A stretch of 64,000 nucleotides of DNA from Alligator mississippiensis (GCF_030867095.1 NC_081832.1:40123756-40187755), one strand, 5' to 3'. Positions 43,545-55,229 are shown, numbered from the stretch's first letter. The notes: generated by a model from the letters alone, not told the origin. Numbers and translations are program-made.

Positions 43545-45100
43545 TCTCACCGGGTGTTTTTTTGGTTCCTGCTTTTGAGGTGCTCAGATAGCTGTGAATG
43601 TACCGTAGTCAGTTATGTTAAAGGTGGGAGCCAGGGAAAGAGGAACCAGATGCTGCCAGGGTGGGAGATCCTACACCCACTTCTAGTCCCTACCAATCTA
43701 GGAAGAGCCACCAGGTTTCCCATGACAGGGCAGGGCATGACCCTTCTATCCTCTAGACTGGCTCAGTCTCACACCTAATGGGTCGTGCACTTTCACACAC
43801 TGATCAAAAGATAGCACAGGGAGCATGCCAGGGCAAGAAACATTTCCAGCCATGAGTTTGTTCCCTTGAAGTAAGACAATTTACCCTGCACCCTTATCTA
43901 GACAAGAGTACATTAGAATGTGGGTTCCTCGGAGTTAATTCTATTTCAGCATTTAATACTGTGCTGTGTTGTGGTGACACATTTGTGCTCTCAGGATAGA
44001 CTGTTCCCTTTTGCATGCTGTGACTGAGAGAGAATGGGGAGAAGTCTGGATTTCCACCCACTCGACTGTTGCCATTCAGAGGAACCGATCTGGACTCCAG
44101 ATGGATTGGAGTTGGTTTCCTCACAAGAGACGAGTAGACATAAGAAGTCAATTCTAGTAGGAGCATTCCTGGCCAGAAGTCAGGTCTGATATCTTTTGAA
44201 TTCTCATAGCCTAGTGCATCTTGGGAATCTGTTCTTAAGGCAGGGTCAGCTTTATTGGTAGCCTTAGCTTCTTCCCCTGAAGCTAGTGCAATGGGGTGCA
44301 GATTCTCCCAGAGCATAATAGAGATGTCCTATTGTCTCTGTGTCCCTGTTGTGGCAAGAAACAATGGCTATAAAGACTGATCTTAGCGTTTCCACTGTCC
44401 TATTTTAGCGAGGCCCTAGTGCACATGCTTGACTTTACACATATGACTTTGCAGAGGTACGCAGGTGAGCACAAGCAGGTGCTCAAAAACCTGGCTAAGC
44501 AGAGCCCTACAGAACTAGTTGTCTTTTTCTATGGCCTATGTTTTCATCAATTTGTCACCTAATTACCCATTTAAAAGCATAGTTTGCTTTTCTTTTGAAG
44601 AAAAATCCCCCTCTGAGGAGTAATATATGAGTAGCCTTGTATTAGCATTCCATCCCTCATGAGACCTTGTTTTATGATGTCTCTTTTATATAGAAGTAAA
44701 GCTAATTTGTATTTTTTTCCATTTCATCAATCCTTTAACTACCTTAACAGTGCTGAAATAAACGGAGGATACATTAACTAACAGGTAAGAGGACAAAAAA
44801 GAAACAGGAAAATGGGATGAAGTGAAACACACGTGCAAAATGATTCTTTGCATCACTGTGGGTCTGTGTGCATGTATGTGTCTACATGTTAGTGCATGTG
44901 TCTACGTAGGCATGTGTCCAAATACTGATGTACACAGTTAAACCTTTCAAATTGCAACACTGTGATTTCTTAAAATCAGTTGCTCCTTTTGGAAATTTGT
45001 ATTCCTTTTTCAATTCTTACCTTGGTTTCAGTGACCACAGTGGCCCACTACATCCATAGGACTAGTATAAATAAGGTATGGCTGAAACAAAGACAAGTCT
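43545..45100. other. unassigned stretch with a 140-residue open frame
   Basis: Apart from the minus frame at 43894-44316 there is nothing recognised. Around 44870-44940 a TGTGTCTACATG-rich patch may be a MITE relic. Confidence 0.35.
43894..44316 (-). other. 140-residue open frame, unknown
   Basis: Open for 140 codons in a region of moderate GC and without simple repeats. The residue mix looks protein-like (LASGEEAKATNKADPALRTD, RPDFWPGMLLLELTSYVYSS). No domain, signal peptide or splice pair recognised. It could be chance, an old retroposed gene fragment or part of an unknown repeat. Confidence 0.2.
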
Positions 45101-45149
45101 GTATGAGTAAGCAGAGTGCTTTGTGGTAGGAAAATGCCATTTTTTCTGA

Positions 45150-45240
45150 AGGCAAAAATCAACAGGACAGTAATGAGGACACTGCTACTGTATGGAGCAG
45201 AGTATTAGATAATCAAATCACAGTTGTCCATGATGAGAGT
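45150..45240 (+). mobile_element. RTE-like LINE remnant, first part
   Basis: The frame reads TVMRTLLLYGAEY and then IIKSQLSMMR, resembling the post-RT 'LLYGAE.W......Q...V.EMRMLRW.CG' block of RTE-type LINEs. It is cut at 45240 by an LTR and resumes in the same sense at 46032. Confidence 0.65.
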
Positions 45241-46026
45241 TGTGCGGGCCGGGAGCGGTCCGAGGCTTTCGGGGACGTGCGGCGGGCTGTGGCCAGCAGC
45301 CCTGGCATGTGGGTCGGGGAATTCGGCACGGCGGACTAGAATTAGGCACGGATGTGTAGTGGTTGATTAAAGGTTATTTTACTTACACCATAGATGGTTG
45401 CGGTGCAGGCAGGAAAACTTGCTTGCGTTGCAGTTACAGATAGAAAAGAAGAAAAGCGGACAAGAGTTCTAAACCGCAAACTCTGGTCCAAGGCCGGCTG
45501 AGAGCTCTAGAACCGCGAGCCCGTCGAATCAACCAGACGAAATAACCCGAAGAGCTCTGGATACCACGATGAGAGTCCAAAAGGTGACTCTCCACGAGCG
45601 CGCAGGGAAGGGTACGTCGAGGGATCAGGTGGCGACGGGGAGAGGCTAGAGGTTGATCAGGCCCCTGTATCCTTCTTAAGGCACACGCTGGGTTCGTTAA
45701 GCTCCACAGCGTGCTTAGAGTTCTTCATGAGATGTGAAGTCCTCCTTCTCCTCCTCCACGAGATGGTTGTGGAGTCCTCCAACTTGGGCGGAAACTGCTC
45801 TAGCCTCTTATACAGCTAGCAAGCCAATCGCTAGCTGCCACGTGGGAATAATTTAGAAACAGCCAATAGTGGGACACAAATTTACATACAGGTGGCGGGA
45901 ACTCCTTTGCACCGGGGTTTTCTCTATGCAACTGAGAATTGCACCGTGCAAAGAAAGCTCCTCGTGGCGGGAAATAATTCTGCAGTGCCGAAGCACACAC
46001 AAAATCATACCCTTTGGGTCATGACA
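45241..46026 (-). mobile_element. solo LTR of an endogenous retrovirus, 786 bp, with TSD
   Basis: It is bounded by TGTGCGGGCC on the left and GGGTCATGACA on the right (in its own minus sense TGTCATGACC..GGCCCGCACA), and by a perfect 5-bp duplication AGAGT at 45236-45240 and 46027-46031. In minus sense the order is a CCAAT box (plus 45824-45828), a TATA box (TGTATAAGAGG, about plus 45804-45814), a transcribed stretch, and a signal-like TAAAATAACCTTTAAT near plus 45368-45385. No internal retroviral region remains, so recombination between two LTRs is the likely origin. CpG content is high and the duplication is perfect, so it is among the younger insertions here. The host sequence on both sides is one LINE remnant. 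Confidence 0.88.
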
Positions 46027-46345
46027 AGAGTAACAGAAATAAGATGGATTTGTGGAATCACCATAAACAGATCATGCAAGAGACAAAGAAGTGTGGCAAC
46101 TGGCACAGCTAACATGAATAAAGGAAAAGCTGAGCAAGAGCAAACAGATGATCTGGGCATGTAGCAGGAAGACCTAATGAGTCAGGGGCACCAGAAAAAA
46201 GGGAGAGATCCAAGGATACCTGGCATAAGTGTATAAAAACAAGATCTGATAATATGTAATATATCAGAGGAGACAGGAATGGACAGCAGCTTGTAGAGAA
46301 TGCAAACTAGAAAAGCAGACCCACTTCATAAGAAACATGCTTGGA
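46027..46345 (+). mobile_element. RTE-like LINE remnant, second part
   Basis: The plus frame reads VTEIRWICGITINRSCKRQR, directly continuing the block cut at 45240, and further on DTWHKCIK and REDRNG, like the RGRP..TW..CI..D.....I.......DR..W C-terminus of RTE-type ORF2. Old and interrupted by stops. Confidence 0.65.
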
Positions 46346-47019
46346 AGAAGAAGAATATAGTGTCAGAAAGTGCTTTAAAGACGGGACTTGCTCTCCAGCA
46401 TCAGAAATTCTGCTCTCTGGTCAAGAACAATAAATTGGACTGCAAAAAATGAGAACTTTTTGCTTAAACCAGAGCCATGTGAAGTCTGACCTATAGGCCA
46501 TGAGCAACCTTTGACTCTGTCCTCTGCATCTTCCACTAAAATTGTGGTGTTTAAATGTATGCAGCTTTGCGGCACACATAAAACACAGAAGGATGAACAA
46601 TTAGTGGGCAGACTTGGTCCTTGAAGGAGTATGCTCAAGGAAGCTTGCTATTGCTGTTCCCCAAGCAGAAATTTCCTGGGAAGCAGTACGCTCACTACAT
46701 ATGTGTCTGTCCTCCAATTATGGATAGTGGAGACAGAAAGTGAACTACTACAGATCCAGATGTCAGGTACTGCTGGACTCCCCAAAGGAAGAGTATTGAA
46801 CTTGTTTGGCCACACAGGCAAAATCCAGACTGCAGGGCTTCCTGTCAGATGGATCCAGACCATGGAGCTTCCTGCAGGTCAGATGATGTGATAAGTAATC
46901 ACTGCAGCTGCTGGAGGTGCTGTTTTGGTGTTGCTCCAAAGCCCAGGGAGTTAATACTGCTGGTACTCTCAACCTGCCCTTTTCCCACTCTGAAACAGAA
47001 ACTCTGGGAGGTCAGCTCC
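46346..47019. other. unassigned stretch
   Basis: Short frames only. A pair of near-repeats (CAGGCAAAATCCAGACTGCAG, then GGATCCAGACCATGGAGC) lies at 46815-46870. Nothing recognised. Confidence 0.35.
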
Positions 47020-47241
47020 CAAACTACTGCACCTTGGGGAGAAGGTGAGCAGGCAACAGTGACAAAAGAACAGGTTAAGGACTATTTAGAAAAGCTAGAC
47101 ATGTACAAGTCCATGGGGCCAAATGGGATGCACCTGCAGGTGTAAGAGTTGGCCAATGTGATTGCACGCCCACTGGCCATCATCTTTGAAAACTCATGGT
47201 GATCAGGAGAGGTCCCAGATGATTGGAAAAGGGCAAATATA

Positions 47242-47565
47242 GTGGCCATCTTTAAGAAAGAGAAGAAGGAGGATCCAGGGAACTACAAACTGGTTAGCCT
47301 CACCGCAGTCCCTGGAAAAATCATGGAGCAGGTCCTCAAGGAATCCGTTTCAAAGCACATGGAGGAGCAGGTGATTAGGGAGAGTCAGCATGGATTCACC
47401 AAGGGCAAGTCAAGCCTGATCAACCTAATTGCCTTCTATGACAAGATGACTGGCTCTATGGATGTGAGGAGAGCAGTAGGCATGATATATCTTGACTTTA
47501 ACAAGGCTTTTGATAGTCTCCCACAACATTCTTGCAAGCAAGCTAAAGACGTATGGGCTGGATAA
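47242..47565 (+). pseudogene. CR1 RT fragment, fingers and first catalytic block
   Basis: 107 residues: FKKEKKEDPGNYKLVSLTAV, PGKIMEQVLKESVSKHMEEQ, QHGFTKGKSSLINLIAFYDK and IYLDFNKAFDSLPQHS. The usual V.H..L after AFD is altered by a frameshift. Confidence 0.85.
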
Positions 47566-47657
47566 ATAGACTGTAAGGTGGATAGAAAATTGCCTGGATC
47601 TTCAGCCTCAGAGGACAGTAGTCAATAGCTCAATGTCTAGTTGGAAGCCAGTATCAG

Positions 47658-48143
47658 GTGGAGTGCTGCAGGGGTTTGTCCTGGGGCTGTTTTTTTTTCA
47701 ATATCTTCATCAACAACCTGGAAGATGGGATGGAGTGCCCCTCAGCAACTTTGCAGATGACACCAAATTTAGTAGTAATAGATATAGCAGAGGGTAGGGC
47801 TAGGATTCAGAGTGACCCAGACAAATTAGAGGATTGGACCAAGACAAATCGCGTGAGATTCAACAAGGACAAGTGTAAAGTCCTGCACTTAGGATGCAAC
47901 AATCCCATGCACCGGTACAGGCTCGGGACCAACTGGCTAAGCAGCAGCTCTGCAGAAAAGGACCTGGGGGTCACAGTGGACAATAAGCCGGATATGAGTC
48001 AACAGTGTGCCCTTGTTGCCAAGAAAGCTAACAGCATACTGGGCTGCGTTAGTAGCAGCGTTGCCAAAAGATCAAGAGAACTAATTATTCCCCTCTATTC
48101 AGCACTTGTGAGGCCACATCTAAAGCACTGTGTCCAGTTTTGA
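47658..48143 (+). pseudogene. CR1 RT fragment, thumb, ending at the recurrent TGA
   Basis: 161 residues beginning in the GVLQGFVLG-type block, with INNLEDGMECP, then DWTKTNRVRFNKDKCKVLHL, GCNNPMHRYRLGTNWL, EKDLGVTVDNKPDMSQQCAL and LYSALVRPHLKHCVQF. The FADDT block lies in another frame just upstream. It stops at TGA 48141-48143; the next codons read APQYRKDVDKL. Confidence 0.85.
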
Positions 48144-48625
48144 GCCCCACAGTATAGAAAGGATGTAGATAAGTTATAGAGAGTCCAGCAGAGGACAATG
48201 AAAATGATTGGGGGCTGGGGCACATGACTTCTGCAGATAGGCTGAGGGAACTGGGCTTATTTAGTCTGGAGAAGAGAAGATTTGATAGCAGCCTTTAAGT
48301 ACCTGAAGGGGGGTTCCAAAGAGGATGGAACTAAACTGTTCACAGTGGTGGCAGATAACAGCACAAGGAGCAATGGTGTCAAGTTGCAGCACAGGAAGTT
48401 TGGGTTCAATATTAGGAAAAACTTTTTTCACTAGGAAGGTAGTGAAGCACTGGAGCAGGTTACGTAGAGAGCTTGTGGAATCTCCATCCTTGGAGGTTTT
48501 TAAGGTGTGATTTGACAAAGTTTTGGCTGGAATGATCAAGCTGGGGCTGGTCCTACTTTGAGCAAGTGGTAGGACTGGATGACCTCCTGAGGTCCCTTTC
48601 AACCTAATTCTCTATGATTCAATGA

Positions 48626-49201
48626 CTGCACCACAATGCTGATTCCTACTGAGTTTGTAACCCCACAGATTATTCTCATCAATGCTCCCACTCAGCCAGT
48701 TATCCCGTTCCATAGTTGTGCATTTGACTATTCTTCCTTAAGTGTAGCACCTTACATTCATTTGTGTTGAATTTCATTCTGTTTTCTCCAGCCCAGTTTT
48801 CCCAGACTATCAAGAGTCTGTTGATTTCCACTTTTACTCTCCATTGTGTTTACAATCCTTCTCAGTTTTATGTCACCTGTGTCTCAGTTCTGGCATGAAG
48901 CCATAGAAAAACTTCCCAAAAATGTCAATAAAAATAGAAGGAAGACTAGCTTTGTCTCTGTCTGTGCCCCTCCAGTGCTCATTCCTCATGAACATACAGC
49001 ACAGCATTACCTGGCAGGAGTGTACTTTAGGGAATATTGGTAGGAAACACACTGTGCATTCATCAACTTGATCATTTGCACCAGAACCCCAATCCTATAC
49101 ACATCTAAGAAGGCCATGTTGCTGACATGTTCAGTCAAAAGCACCAGATCATGAACAGCCAATGGAGGAAGGGATTTGGAGAAGTGGCTCAGGAACAAAG
49201 G
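48626..49201. other. unassigned stretch
   Basis: Nothing recognised beyond short frames. Confidence 0.4.
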
Positions 49202-49209
49202 ACTTTAAG

Positions 49210-50636
49210 TAGGATGACTATTTGGGACAATGTGAAATCCAGGCCCCTCCCCTGCTCAACCCTCCACAGGCTGCAGGGTATTATTTAATGGTCCAGTGGG
49301 CGAGTCTACATGAGACACTTTACTGTGCAGTAGCATAGTTTACTGTGCAGTAAGCGTGCACATCTACATGTGCACATACTTATTGCACAGTAAACTTCAC
49401 TAATCACGAGTGAATTTGCTTCCTGCAAATGCAAGTAGAAAATGTACATGCTATTATTTATTGCACAGTAGTGCTCGTGTAGATGCCTGCTCCTGGTCAG
49501 CTGTCCAGCAGGGGCTGGGAGATTGCTCCCTGCCCCCAGGAACTACCTGCTGCTGGGGCAGGTTCTGCCACTGCAGCCTGAGCGGGGACTATGCCCCCCC
49601 CCCCAGCCCCAGCAGCAGGGAGATCCAAGGCACCACTCCAAGACTGCTATTGGGGAGCTGGGGCTGGGAGATTGTTATCTTCCAGCGCCAACTCTGTGGT
49701 TCCAGAGCTGGAGCTAGGAGATCCTTATCTTCCAACCTGAACCCCGTGACTGCAGAGTTGGTGCGGCAAGCTCCCTGCTGGTGGAGCCTGGGGAGCCTGT
49801 TCCCTGCCCAGCTCTGTGATCATGGAGCTGAGCAGGGAACAGGATCTCCAGCCCCTGTCCCATGATCACAGAGCAGGGGCTGGGAACTGTCCTGGTAAGG
49901 GGCAGGTCACAGCCTTGTGCCTCGATCAGGCAATTGAGTCATAGGGCTTGGAAAGAGCTGCAGGGTTGGGACAGGTCTCAGCCCCCTAGCTCCTAGCTGC
50001 TCCACAAGCAGATCGGGGCAGGGGGCTGGGACCTGCCCCTCCCCCGCAACTCTTTCCAAGTCCCCTTCCTCCATCAGGGAGCCAGAGCCAGGAGCTCCCT
50101 GATGCCAGGGCAGGGAGATATTGTCCCCACCCCGGTAAGAGGCAGCCGCCCAGAGGCAAGGAGCAATGTCCCATCCCCACCCAGGAGACAGCCATCTTCT
50201 GGCCTGGTGCTCCCTGCCAGCTCCTGGGATAGCACCCAGGTGGAGCCCAGAGCTCCCCATGGTGGCAGCAGAGGCCCATTGCAGGCCCCCAAGAAGTGGA
50301 AGCAGTTTGCTGCCAGTAGCAGCAAATCTGCTTCTACTTCCCTGCATATGTAGATGCCTGTGTGGGGGCGTTTACTCATGAGCAGTTTACTCAGGAGTAA
50401 ACTGCTCAGGGGTCTAATGTATGTGTAGACACACCCAGTGTTCTTTACTCCACAAGTGTTAGCAATCACCTGTGAAGTAACAATTAGTGTTAACAGGGCT
50501 TCCTACTTAACAGCTCCTGCCACTCTGCCTCCATGAGTTGCACCTAGGATGCTTCTTTTAATTTTCACCTGCAGGCCTGAACTAGCCTCCAAAATCCAAG
50601 ACTGTCCCAGCTAATCCAGGACATATGGACACCCTA
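49210..50636. mobile_element. hAT-type MITE split by a Harbinger MITE, with TSD
   Basis: The outer termini TAGGATGACTATTTGGGAC and (right) CAGGACATATGGACACCCTA are inverted, and an exact 8-bp duplication ACTTTAAG lies at 49202-49209 and 50637-50644. Left and right pieces together correspond to the 268-bp element at 1083-1350. The break falls after AATGGTCCAGT, equivalent to AATGACCCGTT in the other copy. Confidence 0.92.
49298..50436 (-). mobile_element. Harbinger-type MITE, 1139 bp, nested, with TSD
   Basis: The termini GGGCGAGTCTACATGAGAC and, inverted, GGGTGTGTCTACACATAC are flanked by AGT on both sides (49295-49297 and 50437-50439). Its right end, inverted, is like the left end of Harbinger copies 1 and 2 (TCTACATATGCAGG then GCAGATTTGCTGCTACTGGC against TCTACATGTGCAGG then GCAAATTTGCTGCTCATGGC). 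Its left end matches the inverted right end of copy 2. It is thus a deletion derivative of that family with an unrelated GC-rich interior lacking transposase. Frames inside (49410-49865, 49907-50347) are unrecognised. Confidence 0.88.
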
Positions 50637-50889
50637 ACTTTAAGGGACCCACTGCAATGGTAGGCAACCATGTAAAAGACATGAAGTCAGAAGGGCTCAC
50701 AAAGCAATCACTCTTGGTACTCGCTGGCATATCCAAAGCCACAAAGCATACTCTGGCACCCTATGTACCCAAATGCTTCAAAATTTACAATGTGCCACAG
50801 GAAAGAGCAAGACAGACCAAAGATGCCATTAAAACTCTGGGCCTCTGAAAAGTTTGGTAAAATATTGGTGGTCCACACCTAAAGTGGAC

Positions 50890-51370
50890 CACACCCCATG
50901 CTTCAGAGGAAGGCCACCCGTCTGGTTAAAGGCCTACAGAAAAAACTATACAAGGACTGATTGAGGGACCTGAATCTCTTCAGCCTCTGCAAGAGAAGGC
51001 TGAGAGGTGATCTTGTGGCCATCTACAAACTCATCGAGGGGGACAGCAGCAAATAAGGGATATGATGTTTACCAGGGCACCCATCGGGGTAACTAGAAAC
51101 AATAGCCACAAACCAAAGGACAGCAAATTAAGACTGGACATCAGGAAAAAAAATCTTTACAGTGAGGGTTGCCAAAATATGGAATACACTTCCAAGGGAG
51201 GTGATGCTGTCCCCTCCCTTGGAGGTATTTAAGAGGAAATTGGACGAACTCCTGGCTGGGGTCATCTGACCCCAGTACTCTTTCCTGCCCAGGGCAGGGG
51301 GTTGGACTCGATGATCTAATAGGTCCCTTCCAACCCTAACAACTATGCATCTATGAATCTATGAATAAGG
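50890..51370 (+). mobile_element. CR1 LINE 3' end
   Basis: In order: QRKATRL.KGLQKKLYKD-type coding, LNLFSLCKRRLRGDLVAIYK LI, LRLDIRKKIFTVRVAKIWNT, EVMLSPPLEVFKRKLDELLA, then the 3' UTR CAGGGGGTTGGACTCGATGA and tail CTATGCATCTATGAATCTATGA. 5'-truncated, with several lesions. Confidence 0.9.
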
Positions 51371-54300
51371 CAAAAAGCCATGGGCTGGGGGAAAATTTCT
51401 TCCTAACTCAAATTTTGTAATTGGTTTGACCCTGAGCATGTGAGCAAGAACATCCAGATAGGCACCTGAGAGGTGTTTCAACACCAACTGGCACCTGGTT
51501 CTTGATATTCTTCATTAAAATGACACCATCAACTAGACAAGATAAAGGGGATACACCTGAGGCTACTCTTGATATTGAGCTAGCCTTCCACTGGCTCCTA
51601 CTGTGGGCCTAGCAAGCAATGCAGTGTTCTGAGGCAGTTCCTTTCATATGTGCTGCTCTCTCCCTTATGATAAAGAGAAGCACATGCCAAGATGAACCTC
51701 AGCCACAGAGTCAGGCGCAGCTGCCTGTGATAGCTGCAACTGTGTGTGTAAATATGCTTGGGGACCAGCTCCTCTGCAGCTCTCCGAGATGGTATGTGGG
51801 TGGTAATCTCGGCAGCTTGGTGGTGGCACCTTGATGGATGGGCTATAGAATTTGGTGAGATTATTAAAGAACCTGATTCTCACAATGCACCTGATAATAA
51901 ATGAGGTGTCTCTTTTTCTTTTCTGTTTTGCACAGTGAATTGTATTTCTAAAGATTAATGGATTTACTATTCCTATCTCAACAATGCCCCCCCTCCATTA
52001 CATCACTGAGCATGGTGCCTCCTTCTGCATCCATACTTGGGTTACACTGCCCATATCCAGCACACAGCCTTCCAGGCACATGCAAGAAAAGCACACAGCC
52101 TTCCTATAGCCTTTATGATTGCCCACCCATCTTCAGCAAGATTATGAAATCTTAATGAGCAGGGATAGAGAAGCCCTTTCAGGCTCTTCCAGTTCCTCCT
52201 CACTAGTGCCGAATCAGAATTAGGCCAAGTTAGCTGAATGACCAAACTTCTACCTGGCTAGGTGTAATGATTTGAATGGGCACCTCTTCACACACAGGGA
52301 TGGATCAGGTGGTTCCCTGTTCCCTGTCCCTGCAGCCCTCTGGGCTTCTAGTTACCCTAGAAGACAGAGCCAAGAGGCCAGTTTACTTCCAGCCCCAGTC
52401 TGTGCTCAGCAGCATCTACAGCCTGTCTGTGCTCTGGCTTCCGCAGAGGACTTTTATCTTTCCATCAACACTACACTAAAACCTGATGATTACTCTCTAT
52501 CTGGGTCAGACCCTCACTAGCTGCAAAATGTTGGCAAAGACAAGGGCATTTCTCCTGCCTGTGAACTGATCTTCAGGATACAGACAGTATTGATGGAATG
52601 GGACTAATGGGACAGAGCAACCCACTTGCAACTTTTCCTTGAAACCAACAGGAGACCCCCTGTTGCTCTAGCAAGAGGCAGTGTCAGCACTCGGGCAGTC
52701 TATGCTTGGTCTCACAGTGCTCTGAGGAATGAATTTCTCAAGGCTGCTCAACCTCACATCATAGCTCCCAGGGCCCAGGGACTAAGCCAAGCTGTTGAAG
52801 CATCTCTGCAATGTGCTTATATATTATATAGACATTTAAATTAGGTACCTGTGCAAATCAGTGGGTCATTAATCACCCACTCATTTAATTGGTTTTCCTG
52901 CCAAATTGGTTACAGATAAATAATTAAAGCTAAAATGTAGGTTTGGATGCATTTCACTGGAAAGCAGGGTCAGCGACTGTAAAATAAATCCTTAACTCTT
53001 CGTATGTCACAGCCCATCCCAGCAGAGAAGGCAGGGAGAGGGATGGTGAGGGGAGGAAAAATCATGGAAAGAATGAGAGGTCCTGGGGAGCTGTGTCTGG
53101 GGGACAGAGAGCATCAGGGGGCATAACAAGTAAAGGTGGTTCTAAGGGACCTTTGCCAGCTACAAGCAGAGCCTGGTGCTTTGCTAAATTGACCCAGAGA
53201 GACGAGTGGCTGGAAAGGCAGTTGTAGGGCACACTTCACTTGGGGTCTTCTGAGCTATTTCTTATGTCTGGGTGAGGGCTGCTGCTCTGGTTCACTACTA
53301 GTGTGGATTTTTCAGTGCACTTGGCAGCTAATCATGCATAATAATCACATTTGCAGAACACAAATGTCACTTGGCTGAGTGCTTTTATTTACTGCCCTGT
53401 AAACACACCCTGGGGAATGTTAAGCCTATGAAACATTGACAAGGACCTCACTTCCCAAGCCAGCTTCACCCCCAGCAGATAATGAATCCATGCCCTGGTG
53501 CCACACTGGCCACACACTTATAGGCTTGGGCTTGGATGCCTGACACAGGAGCCCCAGTGACAGGGCAGGCATCTCAGGGCACCCAAATAGGAGACAGAAG
53601 CTGTGGGCCCAAAAGTCTTTAAGGGGAGAAAGGCCTTATGTGTTTCAGTAAGTATTCTGAACCCTGCACCAGACCCAGCATTTTCAAAACCCTATACCCT
53701 TCCCTCCCACTCCACTGCATCATGAGCATGGGAGGTTGAGATGCAGCTAGCATCAGGCAGGTTTGTGTTAAGCCTCTGCAGGTCCTGGGCCAGGGGTTCT
53801 GTCCCATGTCTGTGTCACAGGCGCATTCTGGAAGCTATCTATGCCCATCCTACATGTTAGGAACCCAGTTGGGACTTCTGGGCTCTCAACCTTTGAGCTT
53901 AACAAAATATGACACTGGTGATTAGAGACATCTGACCCAAACAGGGACAGCCAGGCTTTGCTGCCCAATACAACATCCCCTGCTCTGACAGAGGCTTTTA
54001 TCTCCAAAACCTGCTTTAGCAACTGCTCTTTCATTGTGCACATTAAACAAAATGATTTATTAAAAAAAGGCTGGGTTCTAGTGTATGCCATCACTAGGCC
54101 CCCAGAAAGAGCTGGAACCTCTGACCTACTGATCCCCAGCCCTGACACAGCTACTATCACTCTAGTACATGATGTAGATGGGAATGTGATGCCTACCTGC
54201 CAGCAGATGACAAGCTCTTCACTAGATGCCTTAGGTCTATTCTTGGCATTGGGAAGTTAGTAGTTAGATCCCTGAGGGAGGCATTCTATTCCTTTCTGGG

Positions 54301-54664
54301 TCCATAGGCTCTATATTTGGAAATATATAAGGCATATTTGTATGTCTAAGACCTAAGCAGGCATTACATTTATAGCACGATTATGTTGATTTTCCATAAA
54401 TGACAACATGCCACACATTCAGCTAATTTATGGCACCATAAAATAGCAAGCCACAGAGATGTTCCTTATGTAACACAGAACTTTTTTGTGGTTGGTCTGT
54501 ATGGTGCCATAAATTGAACAAGTGCTATGCCCCCTCCCTTACTGTGGCAATCAGCTGATTGTTGGAATCGGAATGAGGCAGCTCCAGCCTGGTTCCAGAC
54601 TTGGGGCTGCCCTGTCCCAATGACCATTGGCATGGGGAACGGGGAAGCCCTGGATCACACAGTA
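51371..54664. other. unassigned, 3.3 kb
   Basis: The longest frame is 53768-54160 minus (130 residues) and matches nothing I know. There is a perfect inverted pair at 54425-54515 (separate entry). No exon-like splice pairs stood out. Confidence 0.4.
54425..54515. repeat. 16-bp perfect inverted repeat, 59-base spacer
   Basis: AATTTATGGCACCATA at 54425-54440 and TATGGTGCCATAAATT at 54500-54515. Each arm ends in the palindrome TATGGCACCATA/TATGGTGCCATA, so several pairings are possible. Perhaps the core of a small MITE. Confidence 0.8.
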
Positions 54665-55227
54665 TTCTCATTAATAAGCTAAGGAAATACTGACTAGATG
54701 AAAGAACTTAAGGTGGATAAAAAAACAGGTTGGACCATTATATTCAACGAGTAGTCATCAATGGCTCAATATCTAGTTGGGAAGAAGTATCAAGTGAGGT
54801 TCCCCAGGGGTCTGTCCTGAGTCTAGTATTGTTTTACATCTTCATTAATAATTTGGATGATGAGATTGAGTGCACATTTAGCAAATTTGCAGATGCTGCT
54901 AAGTTGGGTGGAGTTGCAGACACTCCGGAGGGTAGGTCTAGGATCCAGAATGACCTGGAAAAACTGGAGAAATAGTCTGTAATCAATCAGATTAAATTCA
55001 CCAAGGACAAGTATAATACCCTACATTTGGAACAAAATAATTACTTGCAAAGATACAGAATGGGGAATGATTGGCTAGGCTGCAGTACTGCACAGAAGGA
55101 CCATGGACCATAAGTTGAATATAAGGCAGTAGTGTACTTTTGAGCCAACAGCATACAGGGTTGTATTAACAGGACTGTTACTTACAAAGCAACGGAAGTG
55201 ATTCTTCTTTATTCAACATTGGTGAGG
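54665..55227 (+). mobile_element. old CR1 LINE, RT part, before an LTR
   Basis: The frame 54730-54975 reads YIQRVVINGSISSWEEVSSE, VPQGSVLSLVLFYIFINNLD and SKFADAAKLGG. The RT catalytic pair of FADD is FADA here, so the second Asp is lost. It continues with KYNTLHLEQNN-type sequence to FFIQHW (about 55215) and breaks at GGTGAGG, with the rest after the LTR at 56413. Confidence 0.85.
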
Positions 55228-55229
55228 GG

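Larger units (their letters stand above)
47020..48625 (+). mobile_element. CR1 LINE, older subfamily, RT to 3' end
   Basis: RT landmarks: VKDYLEKLDMYKSMGPNGMH (about 47075), VAIFKKEKKEDPGNYKLVSL (47242), DSQHGF-like ESQHGFTKGKS, IYLDFNKAFDS with the first catalytic Asp, then in another frame RFNKDKCKVLHLGCNN (47850). At 48141-48143 a TGA stands where other copies have the Trp of CVQFWAP. The 3' UTR ends GACCTCCTGAGGTCCC...TCTATGATTC, the same older subfamily as 26615. Several stops and shifts; 5'-truncated. Confidence 0.9.
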
